Shown here one piece after another: positions 26,300 through 34,541 of a DNA stretch of 39,472 nucleotides. Source of the stretch: Candidatus Thermochlorobacter aerophilus (GTDB lineage Bacteria > Bacteroidota > Chlorobiia > Chlorobiales > Thermochlorobacteraceae). The translations under genes and the position numbers were made by a program. The first letter of the stretch is position 1, and each line of letters opens with the position of its first letter. The notes beneath the pieces were generated by a model. The model was not told the origin of the DNA, ran no database searches, and was given only the letters and a program-made list of their open reading frames with translations. The stretch is from contig PHFL01000059.1 in NCBI GenBank assembly GCA_002794105.1, positions 1 through 39,472 of the forward strand, read 5' to 3'.

Positions 26300-26735
26300 T
26301 GTCATGCCAAGCACTCTTTTCTTGTCATTGCGAGCTCAGTTTTGTCATGCCGAGCGTAGCAAGGAATCCAGCGCATGGATGCTTCACTTCGTTCAGCATG
26401 ACCAGGGTAATGTCATGCCGCACACTTTTGGTCATGGCATGCACGCTTTTCCCTTGTCATACCGAGCGTAGTGAGGAATCCACTATGGATGCTTCAACTG
26501 CGCTGCACTTCGTTCAGCATGACAGGGTAATGTCATGCCGCATGCTTTCGGTCATAGCATGCACATGGTCATGGCATGCACGCTTTTGCCTCGCTATTCC
26601 GAGCACCTTTTTCCCTGTCATGCCGAGCACCCTTTTCCTTGTCGTTCCGAGCACCCTTTCCTTGTCATTCCGAGCCAGAGCGAGGAATCCAGCGCATGTA
26701 TTCTTCACTGCGATGCGCTTCGTTCAGCATGACAG
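26300..26735. repeat. Cluster of short dispersed repeats (gene-free)
   Basis: Three full copies of a roughly 65-75-base element occur at 26344-26408, 26456-26530 and 26664-26735. Each begins GTCATNCCGAGC, has GAGGAATCC-type text (AAGGAATCC in copy 1), and ends with CTTCGTTCAGCATGAC. The start and end are partial inverted complements (GTCATnC...GnATGAC). Between them lie truncated units of about 23 bases (GTCATNCCGAGCACCCTTTTCCTT at 26617-26640, again at 26641-26663) and GTCATRGCATGCAC units. Open frames over this stretch are repeat by-products. Elements of this kind are widespread in intergenic DNA of many bacteria; no protein or transposase is present. Confidence 0.8.
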
Positions 26736-26825
26736 TGTATCGGCAAGACGCATAGCATAATCAGTTCAATTCGTATCATTTTGAGCGTGCATTCACTCGG
26801 CGCGAATTGTCAATGCAACCCAAAT

Positions 26826-27179
26826 CTACTTTGCACTAGGTCTGTAGCGAATGACTTCGGCTTTCTCAATAGTAATGAGCCCGCCAGCTTTGGTTTGCTC
26901 AAAGAGCGTCTCGATGTGCTCGACGAACTGGCGGATTTTTTCTTCTACATCGACAATTTCGATAACAATTGGCAGGTCAGAAGAAATCTCAATGAGTTTT
27001 GCCGTATGAACGATGGAGTTAGCACCAAAGCCCATGATGGCGCGCATCGCCGTTGCCCCAGCCAGCCCATGTTTCTTAGCTTCAAAGACGATGGATTCGT
27101 AGAGCGGAATAGCACCGTGCTTGTCAGACTCGCCAACAAAGATGCGCAGCAACTTGGCATCAGGATTTTTTTCAATCAT
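26826..27179 (-). CDS. DUF190 (PII-like) protein
   Basis: 117 residues from the ATG at 27179; the frame extends further upstream only through the fluC gene. The sequence has AKLLRIFVGESDKHGAIPLYESIVFEAKKHGLAGATAMRAIMGFG, a DUF190 hallmark, then PIVIEIVDVEEKIRQFVEHIETLF and VEVIRY-type ends. The fold is PII-like. The ATG overlaps the fluC stop by 4 bases, and DUF190 genes often sit beside fluC/crcB, so a regulatory link to the fluoride channel is likely. The ligand is unknown. Confidence 0.85.
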   Translation of the reverse strand: MIEKNPDAKLLRIFVGESDKHGAIPLYESIVFEAKKHGLAGATAMRAIMGFGANSIVHTAKLIEISSDLPIVIEIVDVEEKIRQFVEHIETLFEQTKAGGLITIEKAEVIRYRPSAK

Positions 27180-27547
27180 AGCAACCTCAAAAGTGAATAG
27201 CCAAAAAAAGTCGCCAAAAGACCAAGAACAACACTCAGTGTAACGTAAAGACCAGCGTAAAGAAACTGTCCATCTCGCAAAAGTGCCAGCGTCTCGTTGG
27301 AGAAAGCCGAGAAAGTTGTAAATCCGCCACAAATGCCCGTTGCCAAAAAAAGTCGCCAGTCTTGTGAGAGCCCGCCTCGGTCGCTAAGCGCAAAGACAAG
27401 ACCAATTAGGAAACAGCCCAAGATATTGACGCTAAGCGTGCCATATGGAAATGTCGTAAGAAATCCTTTCTGAACCTGCTGCGAGACCACATACCGAAGC
27501 ATCCCGCCAATAGAGCTTCCAATACCAATCAGGAAAAGAGTTTTCAT
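27176..27547 (-). CDS. crcB: Fluoride channel FluC/CrcB
   Basis: 123 residues with four membrane helices. FluC forms dual-topology dimers that let fluoride leave the cell. The family text is plain: GIGSSIGGMLRYVVSQQ, FPYGTLSVNILGCFLIGL, and GICGGFTTFSAFSNE with the conserved TTFSAF pore segment. No fluoride riboswitch motif was recognised in the short upstream gap. The gene precedes a DUF190 gene with which it overlaps by 4 bases. Confidence 0.95.
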   Translation of the reverse strand: MKTLFLIGIGSSIGGMLRYVVSQQVQKGFLTTFPYGTLSVNILGCFLIGLVFALSDRGGLSQDWRLFLATGICGGFTTFSAFSNETLALLRDGQFLYAGLYVTLSVVLGLLATFFGYSLLRLL

Positions 27548-27599
27548 GTCTTAGTGCGGTTTTCCAAGTTGAGAGCACAATGCAATTTGAGCGCTAAGG

Positions 27600-28421
27600 C
27601 TATAGCCGTTCAATCACATACTTGAAAATGGCGGTCATTTTAGGTTCAGCTTCGTTAGCCGCTGCAATAATTTCCTTGACATCAACAGGCTTAAGGCTTT
27701 CAGGAAAGCATTCATCGGTGATGATAGAAATGCCGAGCACTTCGGTGCCTTGATGATTTGCCACAATGACTTCAGGCACAGTGGACATGCCAACGACATC
27801 GGCTTGTAGCAAGCGTAGCATGCGGTATTCGGCGCGAGTTTCCAAGCTGGGACCAGCAAGCGCCGCATACACACCGCGATGCACTTTGATTTTGAGTGCC
27901 AGTGCCGCCTCCTCTGCCGCTTGAATCAGCCGCTTGGAGTATGGCTCGCTCATATCGGGGAAGCGTGGACCCAGCTCATCATCATTTTTGCCAATCAGTG
28001 GATTATCACCAATCAGGTTGATATGGTCATCGATAATCATGATGTCGCCTTTGCGATAAAGTGGATTTAAGCCGCCGCAGGCATTTGAGATGCAGAGGGT
28101 TTTGACCCCCAGCGTTTTCATGACACGAATCGGAAAAGTGATCTCTTGCATAGAGTATCCTTCGTAGTAGTGAAAGCGTCCTTGCATGGCTACCACGTTT
28201 TTCCCACCGAGTGTACCAAAAATCAGCTGACCTGTGTGTGACTCAACGGTCGAGAGCGGAAAGTGTGGGATTTGCTCATATGGCAGTGTTAGTTTTACCT
28301 CAATTTCTTTGGCAAGTCCGCCAAGACCTGTGCCAAGCACAATCCCCACAGGATAGCTGTCGCTAGTATGCTTGCGGATAAAGTCGTGTGCGTCGTTGAT
28401 TTTTTTGCGCAGTTCCGTCAT
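27600..28421 (-). CDS. Purine nucleoside phosphorylase (trimeric type)
   Basis: 273 residues from the ATG at 28421; a TTG at 28436 is possible but less likely. The enzyme cleaves purine ribonucleosides with phosphate for salvage. Seen are VLGTGLGGLA (phosphate site), ESHTGQLIFG, MQGRFHYYEGY and ETRAEYRM, whose glutamate binds the purine base. The residue that is Asn243 in mammalian PNP is Asp here (SIITDECFPES). In some proteins of this family that change is linked to altered base preference, so acceptance of adenosine cannot be excluded. It lies 85 bases after the upstream aminotransferase gene. Confidence 0.93.
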   Translation of the reverse strand: MTELRKKINDAHDFIRKHTSDSYPVGIVLGTGLGGLAKEIEVKLTLPYEQIPHFPLSTVESHTGQLIFGTLGGKNVVAMQGRFHYYEGYSMQEITFPIRVMKTLGVKTLCISNACGGLNPLYRKGDIMIIDDHINLIGDNPLIGKNDDELGPRFPDMSEPYSKRLIQAAEEAALALKIKVHRGVYAALAGPSLETRAEYRMLRLLQADVVGMSTVPEVIVANHQGTEVLGISIITDECFPESLKPVDVKEIIAAANEAEPKMTAIFKYVIERL

Positions 28422-28505
28422 GCTCTTTAATGTCAAAAGGTTGAGAGAGGTTAAAAACTTTTGAAAAGCTAATTAGCTACAAGAAAAGCTCAAATCATCA
28501 AGAGC

Positions 28506-29738
28506 CTATTTCATCATGAGAGCGGACTTAGACTCGCGGAACTGAAGGGCAAAATCTGCTACGCGTGTGTAGACCTCGCGCAAAGTTTCGGTATCAGGCA
28601 GAAAGACAATTCTGAAAAATCCATCTTTCGGGTTTGTGCCAAAGCCAGAGCCATGAACGAAAAGCACGCCTTTTTCTCGCAGCAATCCCAACACGAACTC
28701 TTCGTCTGTGCCGAGTTCACCATGCTCAAGGTTCATCTGTGCCATGGCATAGAATGCGCCTTCGGGCTTATTACATCGCATGCCGCTGATGCGATTGAGC
28801 ATCTCAAATGTAATATCGCGCTGTGCACGCAATCGCTGCATGGTGCTGTCAAGATATGAAGGCGGCAGAGACATCGCAGTTTTGATGACATGTTGTGGTG
28901 GTATAGGCGCACACAGTCGGGCATCAGCCAGTTTGCGAATTGCCGCCATCAGGTCGGGCATAAGATGTGAGTTTGTCACCATCATCCATCCCAAGCGCCA
29001 GCCCGGTGCAAGATAATTTTTGGAAAGAGACTCCATGGTAATGACTGGCAAATCCTCGCCAGCAAGACTGCCCATAGGAACATGTGTGCCATCAAAAATG
29101 AGTTTGTGATACACTTCATCGGCAATCACAACAAGATGATGCTGGCGAGCGACGTTGAGCATGGCTTCAAGCGTTGAGCGCGAGTAGAGTGCGCCAGTTG
29201 GATTGTTGGGGTTAATGATGACAAGCAATTTTGTGCGCGGCGTGATTTTTGCACGCAGTTCATCGGCATCAGGCTGCCAATTTTGGTCTGGATTCTGGTG
29301 GTATTTGACTTCCACAGCACCCAATTTGGTCGCAATAGCGGTGTAGAGTGGATACCCCGGTGCAGGCACAAGCACCTCATCGCCGGGCTCAAGCAAAGCT
29401 GTAAAGACTAAATCAGCTGCCTCGGAAGCTCCATAGGTAAAAATGACATCCTCTGGCGAGGTCCTGATGCCGCGCCGAGCCGCCTCTTCGGCAACAGCTT
29501 CTCGAGCTTGAGCAATACCCGTGGATGGTGAATACCCATTGTGACCATTGCGTATCGCTTGGATAATCGCTTCTTGCAAAGCTTCGGGCGGTTGAAACCC
29601 ATAAAGAGAAGGGTCGCCGATATTGAGGTAAATCACCTTTCGACCCTGTGCCTCTATTTTCTTGGCTTCTGAGACGATATTGCGAATCGCATACCGGTAG
29701 TTCTGCGTACGCTGTGCAGGCTGATAGCGTGTAGGCAT
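28506..29738 (-). CDS. PLP-dependent aminotransferase (AlaA/AspC-like, class I/II)
   Basis: 410 residues. Fold-type I aminotransferase with YLNIGDPSLYGF at the substrate loop, YGASEAADLVF, APGYPLY, NPNNPTGALYS, the PLP lysine in ESLSKNYLAPGWRLGW and the substrate arginine in FFRIVFLPD near the end. The layout matches AlaA-type glutamate-pyruvate aminotransferases and relatives that make alanine. The physiological substrate is not certain. It sits between a DivIVA gene and the purine phosphorylase gene. Confidence 0.88.
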   Translation of the reverse strand: MPTRYQPAQRTQNYRYAIRNIVSEAKKIEAQGRKVIYLNIGDPSLYGFQPPEALQEAIIQAIRNGHNGYSPSTGIAQAREAVAEEAARRGIRTSPEDVIFTYGASEAADLVFTALLEPGDEVLVPAPGYPLYTAIATKLGAVEVKYHQNPDQNWQPDADELRAKITPRTKLLVIINPNNPTGALYSRSTLEAMLNVARQHHLVVIADEVYHKLIFDGTHVPMGSLAGEDLPVITMESLSKNYLAPGWRLGWMMVTNSHLMPDLMAAIRKLADARLCAPIPPQHVIKTAMSLPPSYLDSTMQRLRAQRDITFEMLNRISGMRCNKPEGAFYAMAQMNLEHGELGTDEEFVLGLLREKGVLFVHGSGFGTNPKDGFFRIVFLPDTETLREVYTRVADFALQFRESKSALMMK

Positions 29739-29758
29739 ATAACGATATGAGAATATGG

Positions 29759-30553
29759 TTACTCTAAACTGTTAAGAATTTCATCAATGTTGACTTTGCG
29801 TGCCCCAAGAGCGCCCTTATCAAGAGACCCTTTATAAGTATCAATAGGAACTTCGTAGCGTACCGTTTTCTCTTCGGAAGGTGGCACGCTGGTCGCAGCA
29901 GGAGCATTCACTGGCTCTGCCGTTGTAGGTGCCGATGCAGCATCTGAAGCAGTAGGTGTGATGACAGAATGTGTAGTGCTCGATTCAGGTAAGGTGGCAG
30001 CTGACGCATCCGTGCCTGACAGGTCGTTGGTATCATTCAGAGCAGGCTGAGCTTTGGTGCGGAGCTGTTTGCGAGCCGCAATTTGATTGACGATGTAGCT
30101 ATCTTCAGAAGCACTGAAGGAATTGAGCAACTCAAGTTGCGAAGAAAGCAAAAGGCGCAGCTTGCTGACAATTTCATGCTTTTGTGCATTCAGGCGCTCA
30201 ATATCATCGTGAAGAGCCATCACATCATTTTTGGCGCGTTCCAAAATCTGTGCGGCTTTTATCTGCGCTTCCTGACGAATGAGCTCAGCTTCACGCTTAG
30301 CGTTTTCCACTACGCTCATGGTCGACTGTTGCGCCTGTGCCAGCGTCTGATGCAAGATACTTTCAACTTCCTTGAACTTCTGAACCTGACCCTCAAGCTC
30401 ATAGAGTCGACGCTTGAGCGCATCTTGCTCTGCCAAAAGTTCTTCCCACTGTTTAGCCACTGTGCCTAAGAACGCCTCGACCTCTTCAGGCTCATAGCCG
30501 CGCAATGATTTATTGAAGGTCTGTTTTTTGATGTCAATCGGCGTCAGTCTCAT
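29759..30553 (-). CDS. DivIVA-domain coiled-coil protein
   Basis: 264 residues from the ATG at 30553 (MRLTPIDIKKQTFNKSLRGY); the open frame extends upstream with unlikely sequence. The N-terminal 60 residues are a DivIVA domain, with the RGYEPEEVEAFL stretch that follows the membrane-binding loop. A long coiled coil (about 40-150) follows, then a Ser/Thr/Pro/Ala-rich low-complexity linker (about 160-230) and a short conserved C-terminal tail (GALGARKVNIDEILNSLE). DivIVA proteins bind curved membrane and recruit cell-division or polarity partners. Which partner this protein uses is unknown. Confidence 0.9.
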   Translation of the reverse strand: MRLTPIDIKKQTFNKSLRGYEPEEVEAFLGTVAKQWEELLAEQDALKRRLYELEGQVQKFKEVESILHQTLAQAQQSTMSVVENAKREAELIRQEAQIKAAQILERAKNDVMALHDDIERLNAQKHEIVSKLRLLLSSQLELLNSFSASEDSYIVNQIAARKQLRTKAQPALNDTNDLSGTDASAATLPESSTTHSVITPTASDAASAPTTAEPVNAPAATSVPPSEEKTVRYEVPIDTYKGSLDKGALGARKVNIDEILNSLE

Positions 30554-30676
30554 GGCGCAACGATTTTTTGGCATTACGCATTTCTTAAAAGTAAGCATAA
30601 CAAACATTTTCGCAAGGGCAAATGCCTAAACGTTTACCGCTCATTTTCTATTTTGAAGATAAATGAGGCACAAAAA

Positions 30677-30835
30677 ATGGAAGAATTTTTTATCCAAAAT
30701 TCAATTTATGTGGTGCTCGCTATCGTGCTGGTAATTTTTACAGGACTTTTTTTCTACTTAGTGCGTCTGGAAAGGAAGCTCACGGAACTGGAGCAGCTTT
30801 TCTCGGAGCAAGACGAAACAGCACAAAAACGGTAA
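30677..30835 (+). CDS. CcmD-like small membrane protein
   Basis: 52 residues from the ATG at 30677, preceded by a GAGG site. One membrane helix (about 8-28) is followed by a charged tail containing RLERKLTELEQLF, as in CcmD. CcmD helps release holo-CcmE from the CcmABC complex in cytochrome c maturation. The call relies on layout and position, as the family is short and variable. ccmE follows 105 bases later. ccmA, ccmB and ccmC are not in this window. Confidence 0.6.
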   Translation: MEEFFIQNSIYVVLAIVLVIFTGLFFYLVRLERKLTELEQLFSEQDETAQKR

Positions 30836-30873
30836 GCATCTTTCAAGGGTTTATTTCGTCGAACAGATTGCTT

Positions 30874-30896
30874 AAACTTGCGCGGAGGGCAAGTTT
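30874..30896 (+). repeat. Perfect inverted repeat between ccmD and ccmE
   Basis: AAACTTGC and GCAAGTTT form perfect 8-base arms around a 7-base loop (GCGGAGG), 45 bases before the ccmE start. The hairpin is not followed by a T tract, so it is not a standard terminator. It may stabilise or control the ccmE message. Confidence 0.4.
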
Positions 30897-30940
30897 GCCC
30901 GAAATGCTAAAACTGAAAAGCACAAAACGGTCTTTCTGCT

Positions 30941-31339
30941 ATGTTGAAAAATCCGAAAATCATTGTCGGCAGCGTTATTCTTGTTGCCGTATTGCTTTGG
31001 CTGGCTTTCACGGCGCAAGAGTGGGGCAATAATGTTATCGGCTATGCTAATCTCGACGAAGCGGCAAAAACAAAAAAAGTGTGCTATGTAAAGGGCTACT
31101 GGGTCAAGGAAAAGCCTACAGAAGCTAATGCGAATATCTTCACATTTTACATGAAAGACGAGGCTGGCAAGGAAGCGCGTGTTATCTACCGCCACGGCAA
31201 ACCAAACAACTTTGAACAAGCTACAAGCATTGTGGTACAAGGCAAGTATGAAGATGGTGTGCTGTATGCAAAGGATATCTTAGTTAAATGTCCATCAAAA
31301 TATCAGTCTGAAGAAGCCGATAAAGCCAAGAAGCTGTAG
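30941..31339 (+). CDS. ccmE: Cytochrome c maturation haem chaperone CcmE, CxxxY variant
   Basis: 132 residues. One N-terminal anchor (about 7-25) is followed by the OB-fold domain with KKVCYVKGYWVKE, FTFYMKDEAG and ASIVVQGKYEDG-like strands (here TSIVVQGKYEDGVLYAKDILVK). In most CcmE proteins a histidine (HxxxY) carries haem covalently. Here the site reads CPSKY, with C117 in place of His and Y121 retained. This is the CxxxY type described in some Desulfovibrio, archaea and related lineages, in which the cysteine binds haem and the Ccm system often lacks CcmG and CcmH. It lies before ccmF. Confidence 0.9.
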   Translation: MLKNPKIIVGSVILVAVLLWLAFTAQEWGNNVIGYANLDEAAKTKKVCYVKGYWVKEKPTEANANIFTFYMKDEAGKEARVIYRHGKPNNFEQATSIVVQGKYEDGVLYAKDILVKCPSKYQSEEADKAKKL

Positions 31340-31360
31340 TGTATTTTTCTAAAAATTCTC

Positions 31361-33286
31361 ATGCCAAGCAGTATGCCTACCGATTCTCTTTTTGCTGAAT
31401 TCCTTACAGGAAAATTTGTAACCATTTTCGGCTTTGTGGCAGCGCTGGTTGCCACAATTGCGTATTTCAAAGCGGCGCAGTCAGAGCAAGATAGAGTCGC
31501 GGAGCAGGAATGGCGCGCAATGGGACGCTACGCTTTCTTAGCAATGTTTATCGCTATCGTCATCAATGGCTCACACCTGCTCTACCTTATTCTCACGCAC
31601 CAATTTCAATACAACTATGTGAAAAGCTACAGCGATACCACACTGGAGCTATTCTATCTTATTTCAACATTCTACGCAGGTCAAGAGGGTAGCTTCATGC
31701 TGTGGATGTTCTATGGCGCGCTATTAGGATTGTTTGTGATTCGCACGGCGAAAGAGTATGAAGCGCCAGTCATGGCAGTGCTGGCGCTCTCGCAAGCATT
31801 CCTGCTCTCTATGATTATGGGAATTCAGGTGCCGGGCATCGGTGTCATCGGCAGCGACCCATTTGCACTGGTGATGGGCGAAGTGCCGAAAGAAGGAGAT
31901 GGGCTAAACGCACTGTTGCAAAACCCGTGGATGGTGATTCATCCGCCGACACTCTTTCTTGGCTTTTCCTCACTGATTGTACCCTTCAGCTTTGCTATTG
32001 CTGCCCTATGGAAAAACAAGTATGACGATTGGGTCAGACCGGCGCTGCCATGGATTCTCTTTAGCGCCATGACACTTGGCGCAGGAATCATGATGGGCGG
32101 CTACTGGGCATACAAAGTTTTAGGCTGGGGTGGCTACTGGGGATGGGACCCTGTCGAGAACTCCTCACTGGTGCCATGGCTGATGATTGTAGCGCTTCTG
32201 CATACCACACTGGTTCAAAGAAAGCGGGGGTCACTCAAACGCTTCAACCTGTTCTTGGCGATTTTAGCCTACAGCACCATTCTCTACAGCGCTTTTCTGA
32301 CCCGCAGTGGCGTACTGGGCGATACATCCGTGCATTCTTTCACAGACTTAGGACTCTATAACCAGCTCTTGGCGTTTTGTCTAGTCTTTTTCGGTGGCGG
32401 ACTTTTCTTGCTACTTTGGCGACTGCGAAGCATACAATCCGTTCAGTATGCGGATTCCATCTACTCGCGTGAGTTTTTCCTCTTCTGCGGCTCGCTTGTC
32501 CTCATGCTGATTGGCTTAGTGGTGCTGGCTGGCACATCCACGCCGCTCATTGACCAAATTCTGGGCAGACCAATTACCAAAATCGAGCCAGATTTTTACA
32601 ACAAAACCACGCTGCCGATGGCTATCATGATTGGCTTACTTTCAGCAATTGGGCAGGTAATTTGGTGGAAGAAAAACACGCTTGATAATCTCCTGAAAAA
32701 TCTGGCTATTCCGCTCTCGCTGGCAATGGCATTTACTTCAGTGTTGGTGATATTCGGAATGAAAGATTGGGGAATGATTCTACTCTCGCTGACAGCGGCA
32801 TTTTCACTATTTGCAAATGGACAAGTGTTTCTGAAGGTAGCAAGGAGTAATTTGCGCTTTGCTGGTGGCGCCTTGACTCATGTCGGGGTAGGCTTAATGC
32901 TGCTAGGCATTGTAGCTTCAGGTAAGTATGATGAAAGTCGGTTTGTAGAATTGCCCATCGGTCATCCTGTGCAGGTGTTTGGCAAAGAACTGACTTACTT
33001 AGGAATAGAAAAAGTTGATGGCTCAAAGAATGGATTCAAAATTGCTGTGAAAGAGGGCGAGAAGCAACATTTGGCTATGCCGATTATGTATGAGACCCGC
33101 CGTATGAGCGTACAAAATCCTGATGTCTTGCATGAGTGGAACAAAGACTTCTACATCGCCCCTGTGAATTTGATGCGCCGCCCATCTGGTAATCGCTTAA
33201 TATTAGGCAAAGATGAAGTCCAAACCGTGCAGGGCTATAGCATCAAGTTTACAGGCTTCAAGATGTATCAAGACCCTAACACTTAA
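31361..33286 (+). CDS. ccmF: Cytochrome c haem lyase CcmF, N-terminal 641 residues (frameshifted)
   Basis: 641 residues before a TAA at 33284. About 14 membrane helices are present. The tryptophan-rich WWD haem-handling domain reads GGYWGWDPVENSSLVPW at about 256-272, and the conserved histidine segment NPWMVIHPPTLFLGF is at about 187-201. CcmF joins haem from CcmE to apocytochromes in the periplasm. The C-terminal end of the family is missing from this frame, but continues in the next frame immediately after (see 33283-33726). The gene is therefore interrupted by a single-base shift near 33272-33289. No slippery heptamer is seen there. Confidence 0.92.
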   Translation: MPSSMPTDSLFAEFLTGKFVTIFGFVAALVATIAYFKAAQSEQDRVAEQEWRAMGRYAFLAMFIAIVINGSHLLYLILTHQFQYNYVKSYSDTTLELFYLISTFYAGQEGSFMLWMFYGALLGLFVIRTAKEYEAPVMAVLALSQAFLLSMIMGIQVPGIGVIGSDPFALVMGEVPKEGDGLNALLQNPWMVIHPPTLFLGFSSLIVPFSFAIAALWKNKYDDWVRPALPWILFSAMTLGAGIMMGGYWAYKVLGWGGYWGWDPVENSSLVPWLMIVALLHTTLVQRKRGSLKRFNLFLAILAYSTILYSAFLTRSGVLGDTSVHSFTDLGLYNQLLAFCLVFFGGGLFLLLWRLRSIQSVQYADSIYSREFFLFCGSLVLMLIGLVVLAGTSTPLIDQILGRPITKIEPDFYNKTTLPMAIMIGLLSAIGQVIWWKKNTLDNLLKNLAIPLSLAMAFTSVLVIFGMKDWGMILLSLTAAFSLFANGQVFLKVARSNLRFAGGALTHVGVGLMLLGIVASGKYDESRFVELPIGHPVQVFGKELTYLGIEKVDGSKNGFKIAVKEGEKQHLAMPIMYETRRMSVQNPDVLHEWNKDFYIAPVNLMRRPSGNRLILGKDEVQTVQGYSIKFTGFKMYQDPNT

Positions 33287-33726
33287 ATTCGGACAATACG
33301 CAACCCATTAAAATCGGAGCTTATTTAGAGATAACCAAAGACGATGTGGTAGAGCGCATTGAGCCCACACTGACCATCATAGCAGGCAAAGCACCTCAAA
33401 TACAACCAGCTACATTGCAGGCAAATCCCGCCGTGAAGGTAGCTCTCGTCAACATAGATGCAAATAATCGCAGAATCATGATTGACGTTGAAGGGTTAGG
33501 TGCCTCTTCAGCGTTGCCTAATGAAGCGCTCATCATTGAAGCAAGTGTCAAGCCGTTTATCAATGTGCTTTGGCTGGGCACCTACATCGTCTTTTTTGGA
33601 TTCTGCCTCTCTATCTACCGCAGGTGGAAAGAGCGTAAGATTGGCGGCTTGCGTCAAACAGCAAGTGAAGAATCTATCTCTGAAGGCAAGCAAGTCAGAG
33701 CAAATGAATCTGTAACTGTGCCGTAA
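33283..33726 (+). pseudogene. ccmF: C-terminal end of ccmF in a shifted frame
   Basis: This frame opens just before the upstream stop codon and reads on as NSDNTQPIKIGAYLEI, TKDDVVERIEPTLTI and later NVLWLGTYIVFFGFCLSIYRR, the final CcmF helix. An ATG-less GTG start at 33346 is possible, but the text from 33283 onward is already coding-like and continues the sense of the previous frame. It is best read as the last roughly 145 residues of CcmF, separated by one missing base. It could be an assembly error, a real mutation, or a two-part CcmF; reads would decide. The last about 35 residues are polar. Confidence 0.8.
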
Positions 33727-33729
33727 AGC

Positions 33730-34470
33730 ATGCGTGTTGCAACACTTTTGCTATGCCTGCTGAGCATGCTGCCGCCCTGCATCTGGGCGCAAAAGATGCC
33801 TATTCCCAAAATCTTTGCATCAACATCAGTAGCGACGGCACCAAACGCAGCAGATTCTCTCACCATAAATCTGGATACAGGGTTGCCTATCAAGCAAAAA
33901 TCAACTGTGCTGGCAGGAGCACTCTCCTTCATCTTGCCTGGACTGGGAGAACTTTACGCTGAACGCTTTGATGTGGGACAATATTTTCTAGCTGCTGATG
34001 TTGCGCTAATACTGGGAGTTGTAGGACTCAACGCATATGGTCAGATTCTTCGTGCAGATTATCAAACTTATGCGCGGCTCTATGCAAATGTATCAGGCAA
34101 TAAAAGTGAGGAGTTCTGGCGTGACATTGCTGATTGGCAAAGTCGGGAAGCGTTCAACGAATCAAGGTTACGTCGGCGTCAATACAGTGCAGTGTATGAG
34201 CGTACCGACGACTGGCAATGGCAAAGCAATGCACATCGCCTGCGCTATCGCGAAATGCGCATCGCAAGTGAAACAGCGTTTCAAGCAAGTTACTACGTTA
34301 TTGCAGCAATGGGCATCAACCGTCTATTGAGTGCAATTAATGCCGTCAGGCTGATTAATGAAACTGATGACAGGGAACTGGGCTCTAACATCTTAATTTC
34401 GTCTCAAGCATTTTCTCTACTTTCGTCCCGCGCTGAAGGAATAAAATTTTCAATTTTAGCCCGCTTTTAA
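33730..34470 (+). CDS. Exported/membrane protein with DUF5683-like start
   Basis: 246 residues, starting 3 bases after the ccmF frame ends. A signal peptide (MRVATLLLCLLSMLPPCIWAQ) is followed by a short polar stretch, then ALSFILPGLGELYAERFDVGQYFL, a pattern typical of DUF5683-like proteins of Bacteroidota and relatives. Two membrane helices follow (about 55-75 and 85-110), then a charged Trp/Arg-rich region (about 115-175) and another hydrophobic stretch (about 185-205). The function is unknown. It may be co-transcribed with ccmF. Confidence 0.65.
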   Translation: MRVATLLLCLLSMLPPCIWAQKMPIPKIFASTSVATAPNAADSLTINLDTGLPIKQKSTVLAGALSFILPGLGELYAERFDVGQYFLAADVALILGVVGLNAYGQILRADYQTYARLYANVSGNKSEEFWRDIADWQSREAFNESRLRRRQYSAVYERTDDWQWQSNAHRLRYREMRIASETAFQASYYVIAAMGINRLLSAINAVRLINETDDRELGSNILISSQAFSLLSSRAEGIKFSILARF

Positions 34471-34541
34471 GAAATCCCACCACAAGGAAAATTAAAGTGC
34501 CTTGCAAATGTGTTAGATTTTTGTTAATTTTGAAAACGAAA

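Noticed and set aside
26196..26760. Open reading frames across the repeat block on both strands
   Set aside because: They follow the repeat units, have odd composition (runs of Ser, Phe, Cys, His), no ribosome site and no resemblance to proteins.
27180..27332. N-terminal extension of the DUF190 protein to 27332
   Set aside because: It overlaps fluC in another frame and has non-family sequence; the family start is at 27179.
27548..27600. Fluoride riboswitch ahead of fluC
   Set aside because: The gap of about 50 bases is too short and no matching motif was recognised.
33272..33300. Programmed frameshift in ccmF
   Set aside because: No X-XXY-YYZ slippery heptamer or obvious following pseudoknot is visible; an indel is simpler.
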